Below are positions 16,495 through 25,136 of a DNA stretch of 64,000 nucleotides, one piece after another (positions within the stretch are counted from its first letter, which is position 1; every line of letters starts with the position of its first letter). The notes under the pieces are model-generated. The model was not told the DNA's origin. It did not search any database and was given only the letters and a program-made list of their open reading frames with translations. Source of the DNA: Clostridium scatologenes (GTDB lineage: Bacteria > Bacillota > Clostridia > Clostridiales > Clostridiaceae); NCBI RefSeq assembly GCF_000968375.1, contig NZ_CP009933.1:3410001-3474000 (forward strand). The letters run 5' to 3'. The position numbers were made by a program, and so were the translations under genes.

Positions 16495-17511
16495 CTAAAC
16501 TAAACCTTCCTCTAAAAGCATACTTCTAACTTGCTCTTTATCTATAGCTGGCATACTAGAAGAGTTGTAACTACTTATATAAGCTTTTCTTTCATCAAAA
16601 TAGTATTTTTTCATCTCTTTAATATAAGTTGATGGTATTACAGCATACATATCACCAAGATCATAGGCTGACTCTGATTCTTCTTTGGTCATAAGTTCTT
16701 CAAATCTTCTTTCCCCTGCTCTTAATCCAATATTCTGAATATCTATATCTTGAAAACTTTTATTAAGTTTTTTGCAGGTTTCTTCAACTATAACTTCTGC
16801 TAAATCTTGAAGCTTTATAATAGGCATTTTTAGTACAAACGCTTCTCCACCATATGCTTTTTCCGCTGAAGTCATAATAAGCTTTACAGCTTGACTTAAT
16901 GTCATCATAAACCTTGTCATAGTTGGATCTGTGACTGTTATAGTTCTTCCTTCTTTTACTTGATTTCTAAATAAAGGTATAACAGATCCTCTTGATCCCA
17001 TAACATTACCAAATCTAACAGCTACAAATCTAGTTTTTGCATTCCCCTTACTAAAGTTGGCAGCCTGAACAAGTTTCTCTGCTAAAAGTTTTGTAGCACC
17101 ATAAGTATTAGTTGGGTTTATTGCCTTATCAGAGCTTGTAAAAAGTACTGAATCCACATTATTACATATAGATGCCTGTATTACATTTTCCATACCTTCA
17201 ATATTAGTTCTAATTGCTTCTGTTGGATTATATTCACAAGCAGGCACGTGCTTCATAGCTGCAAGATTAAATACTACATCAATATTTGACATAGCCCTTT
17301 CTACTCTTGCATAATCCCTTACGTCACCAATTAGGTATCTAAAAACTTTATCATTATTAAAACTTTGTTCCATAATAAACTGTTTATATTCATCTCTACT
17401 AAAAATTCTTATAACTTCTGGATTATGTTTCACTAACTCTTTTATAAGTCCTTTTCCTATTGTTCCTGTTCCACCAATTATTAATATTTTTTTACCTGTA
17501 TAATACCCCAT
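16495..17511 (-). CDS. pseB: PseB-type UDP-GlcNAc 4,6-dehydratase
   Basis: A 338-residue SDR enzyme that oxidises UDP-N-acetylglucosamine to the 4-keto-6-deoxy sugar, the first step toward pseudaminic acid. It has GGTGTIGKG for NAD binding, VFNLAAMKHVP, SSDKA and NTYGATK with the catalytic Asp, Lys and Tyr region, and VRFGNVMGSRGSVIPLF, all typical of the polysaccharide biosynthesis (FlaA1/PseB) family. The ATG at 17511 has AAAGG 11 bases upstream; the alternative ATG at 17523 touches the ribosome site. First gene after a terminator, so it needs its own promoter. Confidence 0.85.
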   Translation of the reverse strand: MGYYTGKKILIIGGTGTIGKGLIKELVKHNPEVIRIFSRDEYKQFIMEQSFNNDKVFRYLIGDVRDYARVERAMSNIDVVFNLAAMKHVPACEYNPTEAIRTNIEGMENVIQASICNNVDSVLFTSSDKAINPTNTYGATKLLAEKLVQAANFSKGNAKTRFVAVRFGNVMGSRGSVIPLFRNQVKEGRTITVTDPTMTRFMMTLSQAVKLIMTSAEKAYGGEAFVLKMPIIKLQDLAEVIVEETCKKLNKSFQDIDIQNIGLRAGERRFEELMTKEESESAYDLGDMYAVIPSTYIKEMKKYYFDERKAYISSYNSSSMPAIDKEQVRSMLLEEGLV

Positions 17512-17908
17512 CTTTTTCACCATCCTTTATTTGAAGTCAAGTTAACCATAATACAATATTCGTATATTATAATTAATAATTTACAAAAAAAATTCTCCCA
17601 CATTTACAATTAATGCAAGAGAATTCTATTAATAAATTTAAGATAGTTCTTTCTAACGCTGATTTAATCATAATAAAGCTTTTATTCTTAACAATTCAAA
17701 ACCACATATTCTATGCATTATTATATTTATAATTTTTAGCTTGTTGACTGTTCTTTCCAAAATCCATTACTATGCTGACATAACATTGAGTTTTTTATTG
17801 CTTCTAAATCTTTTTCTATTCCATAAATAAATCCATTATCTGTGTAGTATTTAGTGATTTACTTTATTTTGTCCATAAGTAGCATTATACTTTAATATTA
17901 ACAACAAT
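17512..17908. other. intergenic region with terminator and a short open stretch
   Basis: This 397-base region between the broken methyltransferase and pseB holds the terminator at 17592-17624 and, leftward, only about 70 bases for a pseB promoter, for which I see no strong boxes. At 17736-17858 the minus strand is open for 40 codons (containing ITKYYTDNGF and FWKEQSTS) without a start codon; it could be a degraded gene fragment, but the evidence is weak. Confidence 0.35.
17592..17624 (-). terminator. terminator between methyltransferase pseudogene and pseB
   Basis: A 13-bp stem with a 7-base loop forms in minus-strand RNA using three G-U pairs and is followed by a run of eight T. The wobble pairs fix the strand. 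It ends the long glycosylation operon before pseB. Confidence 0.75.
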
Positions 17909-18743
17909 TTAAATATTTTCTAAAAACTTAGTTGCTATAATTGCATTTTGTTGCAACAAACATGGAATTTCGTCTATTATCGGATATGCAAGAAGGCTAT
18001 CCTTAGAAAAGTAAACATTGTTTTTCTTGATTATATCAGACTTAGTAACTGGACAACATAATGGATTCAAATCTTTATTATCTTTATTACTATTCTTTTT
18101 AATTACCATGACTCCTGTAGGATTTAATGGATTTGAATTTATTCCAAACAACTTATATTCAACAATTTCGTAACCAAGTTCTTTTTCCATAGAATATAAC
18201 TTAGTAACATACCCATGTTTCAACATCCTTTTTTTTCCTTCTTCATCAGCAAATTCATAAGAAGGTTCTAACAAAATTAAATATCGTTTTGTTATTCTAT
18301 ATAACTCTATTAGTGCTTCTTTTTCTTTACCTCCATTAGGTTCTACAGAATGGGAAGTATATACTATATCAATGGAATTATTTTTTATAGGTGTACAAAA
18401 TAAATCTGCTGTAAACAAATTAACATTATTTATATTTAATTTATCTAAAAATTTCTTAGCATATTTTATTCTTGACCATGAGATATCAAATCCATAACAT
18501 CTATCTGGTTTATTATTTAATAAACGAATAACATTTCCTAAGGTTGTGGCTTCACCAACTCCAACTTCTAAAATTGACTTGTATTCTCCAAGACTATCAA
18601 TCAAATTAGCTAATTTAAGACAATATCTATCCTTTATTAAAGGATTATTTTCATATTCATTAATATAACTTCCTGCTTGAAAATCATAACTAATTAATAT
18701 ATCCTCAAGCGAATTCGAAGTTTGTTCACCTTCTTTTTTTAAA

Positions 18744-18749
18744 TATTCA
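18744..18749. repeat. target-site duplication, left copy (TATTCA)
   Basis: TATTCA directly abuts the left inverted repeat and is repeated next to the right inverted repeat at 20067-20072. Confidence 0.85.
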
Positions 18750-18779
18750 CTTTAGTTCTGCAAAATAAAAATCTAAATT
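18750..18779 (+). repeat. left terminal inverted repeat of the IS
   Basis: The first 30 bases, beginning CTTTAGTTCTGC, match the reverse complement of the right end at 25 of 30 positions. Confidence 0.85.
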
Positions 18780-18871
18780 GGCAATACTACCAAAAAATAA
18801 ATATGGCATATTTTTAACCACCGTGTTATATAAAAGTTACCACACAAATACACACACGGAAGGTAATAAAT

Positions 18872-19943
18872 ATGCCAAGTAATAATATTGTATCCATTAA
18901 TGATGAACTTTACAACTACTTAAATGATGTAAACTATGGAATGTCTAAGCCACAGTTTAATCATTTAACCACTATTGTAAATGGGTTGATAAATTTGCCT
19001 GGCACTAAAACTTTATCCGAAATTGCAAAATGTGTGCTGTCTTCAAAAGATAAAAGCTGTATTTATAGATTTTTAAGCCATTCAAAATGGGACGATAGTC
19101 TTCTAAATGCTAATAGACTTAGTTATTTAAACTTTTTCCTTAAGCATAATATTAAACCTAAATCCGTAGGATTTTTAGTTATAGATGATACCGTGAATTC
19201 TAAGAAATCAGCAAAGAAAATGCAAGGACTATCATATAACTATTCCCATACTGAAGATAAAAATATCTGGTCACATTGTGTGGTTACTTCGAATTTTGTT
19301 GTAGACAATAAGTCTATTCCTTTACAATATGAACCTTATTATAAAAAAGAACTTTGTGAGGAATTAAACAGAGAATTTAAATCAAAAATTGATATTGCAA
19401 GAGATTTTATAAATTCTTTTGTAACTCCATCTAATTGTGAAAAAATATATTGATCCTAATACCTTAGACACCGTTACAGTCGATGGTAAGAATTATAAAG
19501 TATACACTTATGAGGATAATGTTGCAAAATTCCCTTATGCTAAAGTGCTTATTTGTTATGAAGTTAAAGAGGATGGATTCAAATCCCCATTATACCTAAT
19601 ATCTACCGACAATTTATTAGATGCACAAACTATAATTAAATACTACTCTTATAGATGGAATATAGAAACTTCATATAAGTATTTTAAAAGTAATTTAGCT
19701 TTCGATAAATACAGAGTTCGAAGTAGTTTATCTATAGAACGATATTTTCTTATAGTATTCTTGGCTTATAACTTTCTGGAATTATTTAGATTTAATTGTA
19801 GAAAGCAAGGATTAGAGACTATAGGTAAAGTCCAAGAACATTTAAACTGCCTAACGGCGAAAGCACTTGTGTGCTTTATATATGGAAATTTAAAACAAAA
19901 TGTTGCATTAGAAGACATCTTCGTGAAACTAAAAATAGCTTAA
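18872..19943 (+). pseudogene. DDE transposase with internal deletion and frameshift
   Basis: The first reading frame (18872-19453, 193 residues) has the N-terminal helix region and the first catalytic aspartate in LVIDDTVNSKK. The second (from about 19440 to 19943) has ICYEV, then the catalytic glutamate within the YREK motif. Between them, at CEK/KYIDPN, the segment expected to carry the second aspartate (D-x-W-Y type) is missing, and the frame changes by +1. Together about 355 residues remain against roughly 400 for relatives, so some 45 codons were lost. The enzyme should be dead. Confidence 0.8.
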
Positions 19944-20036
19944 AAGTATTTAAAAATCCATTCTATAAAATTGGATAAGTGTTTTCATTAATTTTGGATT
20001 AAGTATCCTATAAATTATGTTTTATCCTAAATAGGA

Positions 20037-20066
20037 AATTTAGATTTTAAAATTGCATAACTGAAG
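20037..20066 (+). repeat. right terminal inverted repeat of the IS
   Basis: Reads inward as CTTCAGTTATGC and pairs with the left end at 25 of 30 positions. Confidence 0.85.
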
Positions 20067-20072
20067 TATTCA
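20067..20072. repeat. target-site duplication, right copy (TATTCA)
   Basis: Second copy of TATTCA directly after the right inverted repeat. Confidence 0.85.
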
Positions 20073-20187
20073 ATTATATTTTCATTCTGCAAGTAAAGCT
20101 CTTTTATTTTACTCAATATTGCAAGTTTATTCATAATCGTTCCCTCTCTAAATTATCATTCATCAAACTTATAGCTATTTTTATACA

Positions 20188-20301
20188 CTAAACTTTCACA
20201 GGACAAAGCACTATCTTTTCCTTGATATAATAAGAAGAAAAAGCATCAACAAAATTATCAATAATATCCTTTGAAAAATACTTTCTATTCATTAAACTCA
20301 T
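20188..20301 (-). CDS. 37-codon small open reading frame of unknown status
   Basis: It starts 7 bases after the aldo/keto reductase stop and encodes MSLMNRKYFSKDIIDNF... with FSSYYIKEK and a final VLCPVKV. No family is recognised, and the ribosome site is weak. It lies between two genes of the operon, so it may be translated by coupling, or it may be the remnant of a longer gene. Confidence 0.3.
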   Translation of the reverse strand: MSLMNRKYFSKDIIDNFVDAFSSYYIKEKIVLCPVKV

Positions 20302-20307
20302 GTTTAT

Positions 20308-21195
20308 TTACCACTGTCTTGGATCTATTATTTTCTTATCAATAGTCCAAAAACTCTCATATATGTATTGTAAATCTGCTTGCGAAAATTCTATACTAGC
20401 ATTAAAATTACTTATATTATTTAAAAGCTGTTCTTTATCTTCACAACCTACTAATAAATAATCAATATCTTCCTGCTGCTTTACAAAACTCATAACTAAC
20501 TGTTGAATAGTAACTTTCTTATCCGCACTAAAATCTTTTAATCTAGTAATATATTCATACGCCTTAGGATGAATTTTATTTACAGTATCATTGCTAGCAA
20601 AAAATAATCCTTGAAGAAATATACTCCTCGCAGCTACCTCTATATTTTTATCTTTAGTCTTTTTTAGCAAATCATCTTTTAACCACCTTAAATCCAAAAT
20701 ATTAAATGGAATCTGAATAAAATCAATATTATCACTTAAGTTTATTAATATATATTCTAACTCCTTTGGATCATATATAGACACACCTAATTTTTTAATA
20801 GTTCCTTTTTTCTTTAACTCCTCTAAATATTGAAACACATCTTTATTATTTATTAAATCCTCAAAACTATGATATAAATAATAATCTATTTTTGATACAC
20901 ATAAATTATGAAGAGAATCTCTTAGGCTTTCTTCTACCTGAGCTATTTTATCTTTATTTTCATCTAACTTTTTAAGCTTAGTAACTATCTTAAAATGTTT
21001 ATTTTCCTTTTTAATAAAATTGCCTATTACTTTTTCCGAATCTCCATATGCTGAAGCTGTATCTAAAAAGCATATATTATTTTCATATGCTGTATTTAAT
21101 ATATTAAAAGCCTCCTCTATAGAAGGCTTTCCTTCTCTATTGTTAACACCATAATTCATACCAAGCTGTACTGTACCTAAAATAAGCTGCTTCAT
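20308..21195 (-). CDS. aldo/keto reductase of the glycosylation cluster
   Basis: A 295-residue TIM-barrel NAD(P)H oxidoreductase. LGTVQLGMNYG opens the barrel; the tetrad residues are in FLDTASAYG (Asp, Tyr), KIVTKLKK (Lys) and DYYLYHSF (His). Members with this N-terminus are often found in nonulosonic-acid and surface-glycan clusters. The ATG at 21195 is chosen because AGGTG lies 5 bases before it; the longer reading from 21225 would overlap the upstream gene. The gene follows the NeuB-family synthase by 8 bases. It probably reduces a keto or aldehyde group of a sugar intermediate; substrate unknown. Confidence 0.8.
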   Translation of the reverse strand: MKQLILGTVQLGMNYGVNNREGKPSIEEAFNILNTAYENNICFLDTASAYGDSEKVIGNFIKKENKHFKIVTKLKKLDENKDKIAQVEESLRDSLHNLCVSKIDYYLYHSFEDLINNKDVFQYLEELKKKGTIKKLGVSIYDPKELEYILINLSDNIDFIQIPFNILDLRWLKDDLLKKTKDKNIEVAARSIFLQGLFFASNDTVNKIHPKAYEYITRLKDFSADKKVTIQQLVMSFVKQQEDIDYLLVGCEDKEQLLNNISNFNASIEFSQADLQYIYESFWTIDKKIIDPRQW

Positions 21196-21203
21196 TTTTT
21201 CAC

Positions 21204-22259
21204 CTACCATTCTATAAGATTCCATGCCATAGGAGTTCCTTTTTCAATATCACGATCAGCTTTTTTCCCTAATATACCTTTATAATATCTTGGATGTAAT
21301 CCAAACCCAGGTCGTATTGAACGAATATTTTCATCTGTAAAAATTTCTCCTTTTTTCACATCTTTAACAACAAATAGCGAACGTGAATGCTCCCTGCTTC
21401 TCATCATTTTATCTGTTAAATTATAAGATACTTCTCCTAATGCCATTTCAGTTTCTCTTATACTTTTAACCATTACTTTAAGTTCTTCTGGTTCTAAAGA
21501 AAAGGCTGAATCAGGCCCACCATCTGCTCGACATAGCGTAAAATGCTTTTCAATAATTTTAGCTCCTACTGCTACAGCTGCTATAGGTACTGAGATACCT
21601 AATGTATGGTCTGACAAACCTGATACTACATTAAAAGTTTCACTTAAATTAGGTATAGTCCTCAAGTTAACATCCTCAAAAGGTGCTGGATAAGCACTTG
21701 TGCATTTTAAAAGAGCTATTTGATTATTTCCAACTCTTCTACATGCATCTATTGCTTCCTGTATGTCTGACAAAGTAGCTATGCCCGTTGCTAAAATCAT
21801 GGGCTTTCCTTTTGAAGCCATATACTCTATAAGTGGTATATCTGTTATTTCAAAGGACGCTACTTTATAAGCAGGAACATTCATATTCTCTAAAAAATCT
21901 ACTGCTGTTTTATCAAAAGGGGAAGAAAAACATATAAGTCCTTCTTCTTCCGCAATCTTCTTTAATTTAGGTTGCCATTTCCATGGGGTATATGCCTCTT
22001 TATATAAATCATGTAAGGTCCTGCCATCCCATAAAGTACCTTGAGTTATTTGAAAATATTCTTTGCTACAATCAATAGTTATAGTATCAGCTGTATATGT
22101 TTGAAATTTTATGGCATCCACACCAGTTTTGGCAGCTTCTTTAATTAATTTTACAGCATTATCAAAATTTCCATTATGATTCGCTGATAACTCAGCTATT
22201 ATAAATGTTGAACTAAACTTATTAATGATTTTTTTTGAAATTCTCATTTCTTCAACCAT
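21204..22259 (-). CDS. pseI: NeuB-family pseudaminic acid synthase
   Basis: A 351-residue nonulosonate synthase that condenses a 2,4-diacetamido hexose with phosphoenolpyruvate. FIIAELSANHNGNFDNA, DAIKFQTYT, SGLSDHTLG and EKHFTL are the NeuB barrel motifs; ELSANHNG is the form usual in PseI. About 285-345 is the C-terminal SAF/antifreeze-like domain (RSLFVVKDVKKGEIFT). A legionaminate synthase is the alternative, since the families differ subtly. ATG 22259 is kept, though ATG 22247 (MRISKK) is also possible. Lies between the VOC-family gene and the aldo/keto reductase. Confidence 0.85.
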   Translation of the reverse strand: MVEEMRISKKIINKFSSTFIIAELSANHNGNFDNAVKLIKEAAKTGVDAIKFQTYTADTITIDCSKEYFQITQGTLWDGRTLHDLYKEAYTPWKWQPKLKKIAEEEGLICFSSPFDKTAVDFLENMNVPAYKVASFEITDIPLIEYMASKGKPMILATGIATLSDIQEAIDACRRVGNNQIALLKCTSAYPAPFEDVNLRTIPNLSETFNVVSGLSDHTLGISVPIAAVAVGAKIIEKHFTLCRADGGPDSAFSLEPEELKVMVKSIRETEMALGEVSYNLTDKMMRSREHSRSLFVVKDVKKGEIFTDENIRSIRPGFGLHPRYYKGILGKKADRDIEKGTPMAWNLIEW

Positions 22260-22269
22260 TTAAATCATC

Positions 22270-22659
22270 TCACATTTCTAATAATTCTATTAATCCTATA
22301 CCTTTTTTAAATAAAAAGGCTATATTTTTATTATCAAAAGCCACTGCTCCTGACTTATTTTCAATCAATACATATTTTTCTTTAACTAATTCAGAAATTG
22401 CATTATCAATACTACTCGTTTCATAGCAAATATGATATGGTCCTTCGCCACTTTTCTTCAAAATACCATTAATCGGTGCTTGTTCAGTTGATGGTGCTAC
22501 TAATTCTAGCCTATATCCATTTAATATTAAAAATTGTATATAAACATTTCTTTTTATATCTTTAATCACTTTACCTTCAAGACTATATCCTAGCACCTCA
22601 AATTCTTTCATAGACTTATAAATGTCCCTAACCGCATATCCAATATGGTTAATTTTCAA
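22270..22659 (-). CDS. VOC/glyoxalase-fold protein
   Basis: A 129-residue vicinal-oxygen-chelate protein. INHIGYAVRDIYKSM at the start, then YRLELVAP and GPYHICYE, follow the metal-ligand pattern of the methylmalonyl-CoA epimerase branch (His near 5, Glu near 54, His near 76). The start is TTG, overlapping the stop of the FkbH-like gene (TTGA), so the two are translationally coupled. Its link to FkbH and an acyl carrier protein suggests that it acts on an acyl or small acid unit for glycan modification. That reaction is inference. Confidence 0.75.
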   Translation of the reverse strand: MKINHIGYAVRDIYKSMKEFEVLGYSLEGKVIKDIKRNVYIQFLILNGYRLELVAPSTEQAPINGILKKSGEGPYHICYETSSIDNAISELVKEKYVLIENKSGAVAFDNKNIAFLFKKGIGLIELLEM

Positions 22660-24305
22660 CGTTCAATCAACTCCGCAAATACATTATAATTTTTTATGTT
22701 ACCCTTATCAATACTATATACATAGTTTTTAGTACCATTATTAATAGCTATTAATGAATATCCTAATTCTTCAAATAAGTTTTCAACAGGTTTATTTTTT
22801 TCATTAGGAATATACTCAGCTTCTATTTCATTATAGCCTTCTTTCAATAATTTATCTTCTATAAATTTTTGAATATTATATTCTATATTTCTTCCCATCA
22901 CTCTACAGCTTAACAAAAATGTATCTATTTTCGCTTTAAACTTTTCAGTCTTATTTATTATTAATAAAATACACTTTCCATTATCCCCAAACTTATCTTG
23001 CACAGATGCAATATATACGTCATAATTACGTGAATTTACAAAATTTTGTATTTCACTTTCTGTATATCTTTTGGTAGTAACATTAAACTGATTAGTTTTT
23101 TGAGTTAGCTGTGAAGCTCTAGGAATATCACCTGCATCAACCTTTTTTATAAAAATCTTCATATTCAAATTTTTATAAAAATCATCTATTGAAGCAAAGT
23201 TTGTTTTCTCATGCTCTCTTTCTATATTTTCCTTATACATTTGAGTTTTTTCTTTATCTTCATTTAATACTCTCAATGTAAAAAAGTTATCATAATATAC
23301 CCTTGTTGCAAAATACTCCAATTCTGATGTATCTTCCGGAAAATCTGGAACTGTAATACCTTGAATATAATTCTTAACACTTTCTCTTTCAATAGGATTA
23401 TCATCTATAAAAACCATAGAATCTGTACCTATATTTAGCTCTTGAGCTATTTCCTTTATATTTTCAATTTTATTTTTCCAATTTATTTTTATTGCAACAA
23501 AATCATTTTTTCTTAAAACCATATGAGGATGATTATCTATTACCTCCATCGCATCATTTACATTATTTTTAGATACTATTGCAAGAATAATTCCTGTATC
23601 TTTTATATCTTTTATTCTCTTTTGAAAATCTTTATATCTTGCACCTTCCTTAAATTCCGATAAAGAAATTCCATTTATTCCACTTTCTCCAACAATACCT
23701 CCCCATAAGGTATTATCTAAATCTAATACCAAACACTTTTTTCTTTTGCTATTTTTTTTCAATAATCTTTCTACTTGCTCTTGAATTAAATTTTGTCCCT
23801 TTAGTGAATACTTAATTCCTGCTAAGTACCACATTTTAGCAGAATAAAAGACTTGTCTTCCAGTATCTTCAATAACACTTTTGAGATCAAACATAATAAA
23901 ATTATTATATTTTTCATTTAAATCTGATATCTTTTTATACCAGAAAAACTCTAATTCTCTATTAAAGGCTACTTCCTTTGCTGATAATAATTTTTTACTG
24001 TATAAATCAATATTAGATACAAAAAAAGTTATAGTGAAGAATTTTTTAACTGCCATTTCTATATAAGAAAAATATTGTTCAATTTCTTTATTACAATCAT
24101 CTAGTGATTTAAATCCTCTGAATAATTCTTCTCCATCAAGAATAAGAAAAATGTTTTCTGGGCTAAATTGGTGTAAAAAAGACTTTTCAATTACTAATTC
24201 TTGTACCCATTCACCATATCCTTGTGTTTTATATATATCATATTTTTTGCTTATTTTTTTAATGATTGTATCTACATTTACATTAGATAAAATTGCAATT
24301 TTCAT
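22656..24305 (-). CDS. FkbH-like HAD-superfamily protein
   Basis: A 549-residue protein of the FkbH family (HAD subclass IIIC). The HAD motif LDLDNTLWGG is at about residue 193, and FIDDNPIERE is a later motif; the last ~170 residues form the GNAT-like half. FkbH proteins load a three-carbon glyceryl unit from 1,3-bisphosphoglycerate on an acyl carrier protein, and an ACP gene lies directly upstream. In glycan clusters this pairing predicts transfer of a glyceryl-derived unit to an amino sugar. GGAGATGG precedes the ATG. The exact product is inferred, not seen. Confidence 0.85.
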   Translation of the reverse strand: MKIAILSNVNVDTIIKKISKKYDIYKTQGYGEWVQELVIEKSFLHQFSPENIFLILDGEELFRGFKSLDDCNKEIEQYFSYIEMAVKKFFTITFFVSNIDLYSKKLLSAKEVAFNRELEFFWYKKISDLNEKYNNFIMFDLKSVIEDTGRQVFYSAKMWYLAGIKYSLKGQNLIQEQVERLLKKNSKRKKCLVLDLDNTLWGGIVGESGINGISLSEFKEGARYKDFQKRIKDIKDTGIILAIVSKNNVNDAMEVIDNHPHMVLRKNDFVAIKINWKNKIENIKEIAQELNIGTDSMVFIDDNPIERESVKNYIQGITVPDFPEDTSELEYFATRVYYDNFFTLRVLNEDKEKTQMYKENIEREHEKTNFASIDDFYKNLNMKIFIKKVDAGDIPRASQLTQKTNQFNVTTKRYTESEIQNFVNSRNYDVYIASVQDKFGDNGKCILLIINKTEKFKAKIDTFLLSCRVMGRNIEYNIQKFIEDKLLKEGYNEIEAEYIPNEKNKPVENLFEELGYSLIAINNGTKNYVYSIDKGNIKNYNVFAELIER

Positions 24306-24330
24306 TTATTTACCATCTCCAAGTACATAC

Positions 24331-24546
24331 CTATGCATATTTAAAGAAATCAGATACTTTTTCAATGTCAGCAATGCCTTCAAAAGGTATCTTTATATTT
24401 AACCTTTCTTCCAATTCTGAAATAATCTCTATATGCCCTAGAGAATCCCATTCCTCAATACTTTCCCTTTTTGTATCGTTATTCAATCTTTCTTTATCTA
24501 TTTCTAATGCATATGCTATTGCTTCTATTATTTCATTCTCTTTCAT
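24331..24546 (-). CDS. acyl carrier protein of the glycosylation cluster
   Basis: A 71-residue acyl carrier protein. The phosphopantetheine attachment serine is in EWDSLGHIEII near residue 32; four short acidic helices follow the ACP plan. Its position directly before the FkbH-like gene and after a GNAT gene makes it a dedicated carrier for the glycan pathway and not the fatty-acid AcpP. GAGGGGG precedes the ATG by 7 bases. Confidence 0.85.
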   Translation of the reverse strand: MKENEIIEAIAYALEIDKERLNNDTKRESIEEWDSLGHIEIISELEERLNIKIPFEGIADIEKVSDFFKYA

Positions 24547-24563
24547 ACAATATCCCCCTCTAT

Positions 24564-25130
24564 TTATAATTCATCTATGTTTTCTAGTGGAATTAAATAT
24601 TTAATTATTTTTTCAATTTTTTTCTTTTTTTCTTTCCACTCATGTTTCAATATAACTTGACGACATATATGTTTATATTCATTTCTCACTAGTATTTTTT
24701 CATAAAAAGATTGAAATCCAAATTTCTTATGTAATTCTATTACTTTTTTATTTGTATCTAACGTTCTACAAAACATTTTATAAATATTAAGTTTGTAAAA
24801 CCCATGATTTAACAATGCATATTCTAATACTGCGCCAAAACCACTATTAATATATTCTTTATTTACTAAATAATATCCAAATTCTATACTATCATCAAAA
24901 ATATCATAGCACAATACAGCAAGTGGTTTATTATCACAAAAACACACAAAAAATTTTTTATCGTTTCTTTTCTTTAATATTTCCAGAAACTTCATATGTT
25001 CATCATAAGAAATAATACTATCATTAAACATTTTGCTTCTAACAAAATCCTGGTTACGCCAATTTCTTAAATTAATTCTATATTCATCATCCAAATCTAA
25101 TATATTAAAAAAAGTTATTCTATTACTCAT
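24564..25130 (-). CDS. pseH: GNAT N-acetyltransferase, PseH-like
   Basis: A 188-residue GNAT-fold acetyltransferase. LRNWRNQDFVRSKMFN near the start, FGYYLVNKEY, GFGAVLEYALL (acetyl-CoA loop) and HKKFGFQSFYEK match PseH, which N-acetylates the 4-amino group of the trideoxy-altrose intermediate. Because an ACP lies next to it, an acyl-ACP donor is an alternative. The lysine-rich tail is longer than usual. It starts 6 bases after the upstream methyltransferase. Confidence 0.75.
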   Translation of the reverse strand: MSNRITFFNILDLDDEYRINLRNWRNQDFVRSKMFNDSIISYDEHMKFLEILKKRNDKKFFVCFCDNKPLAVLCYDIFDDSIEFGYYLVNKEYINSGFGAVLEYALLNHGFYKLNIYKMFCRTLDTNKKVIELHKKFGFQSFYEKILVRNEYKHICRQVILKHEWKEKKKKIEKIIKYLIPLENIDEL

Positions 25131-25136
25131 ATTACT

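Larger units (their letters stand above)
18750..20066 (+). mobile_element. IS4-superfamily insertion sequence, internally deleted
   Basis: A 1317-bp element with 30-bp imperfect terminal inverted repeats and a 6-bp target duplication (TATTCA). It encodes one DDE transposase, now in two frames. The YREK signature (YSYRWNIETSYKYFK) and the first-aspartate motif VIDDT indicate the IS4 superfamily, near the IS701/ISH3 groups. Inserted in, and opposite in orientation to, a methyltransferase of the glycosylation operon. Confidence 0.85.
17909..20134 (-). pseudogene. SAM-dependent methyltransferase interrupted by an insertion sequence
   Basis: The 5' part starts at ATG 20134 (MNKLAILSKIKELY, with GAGGGAAC upstream). 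The 3' part runs from 18743 to 17909. An IS of 1317 bp with a TATTCA target duplication lies between. Removing the IS and one target copy joins the parts in frame as ENIIEYLKKEGEQT and gives 300 residues. The 3' part has the SAM-binding LEVGVGEATTLG and a C-terminal Trm112-like segment with a CC pair. As it stands the 5' part stops inside the IS after about 36 codons and the 3' part has only a weak TTG start at 18604, so activity is unlikely. It probably methylated the flagellar glycan or a precursor. Confidence 0.9.

Noticed and set aside
19430..19460. Programmed frameshift joining the two transposase frames
   Set aside because: The shift would have to be +1, there is no typical slippery site, and a stretch with the second catalytic Asp appears to be missing.
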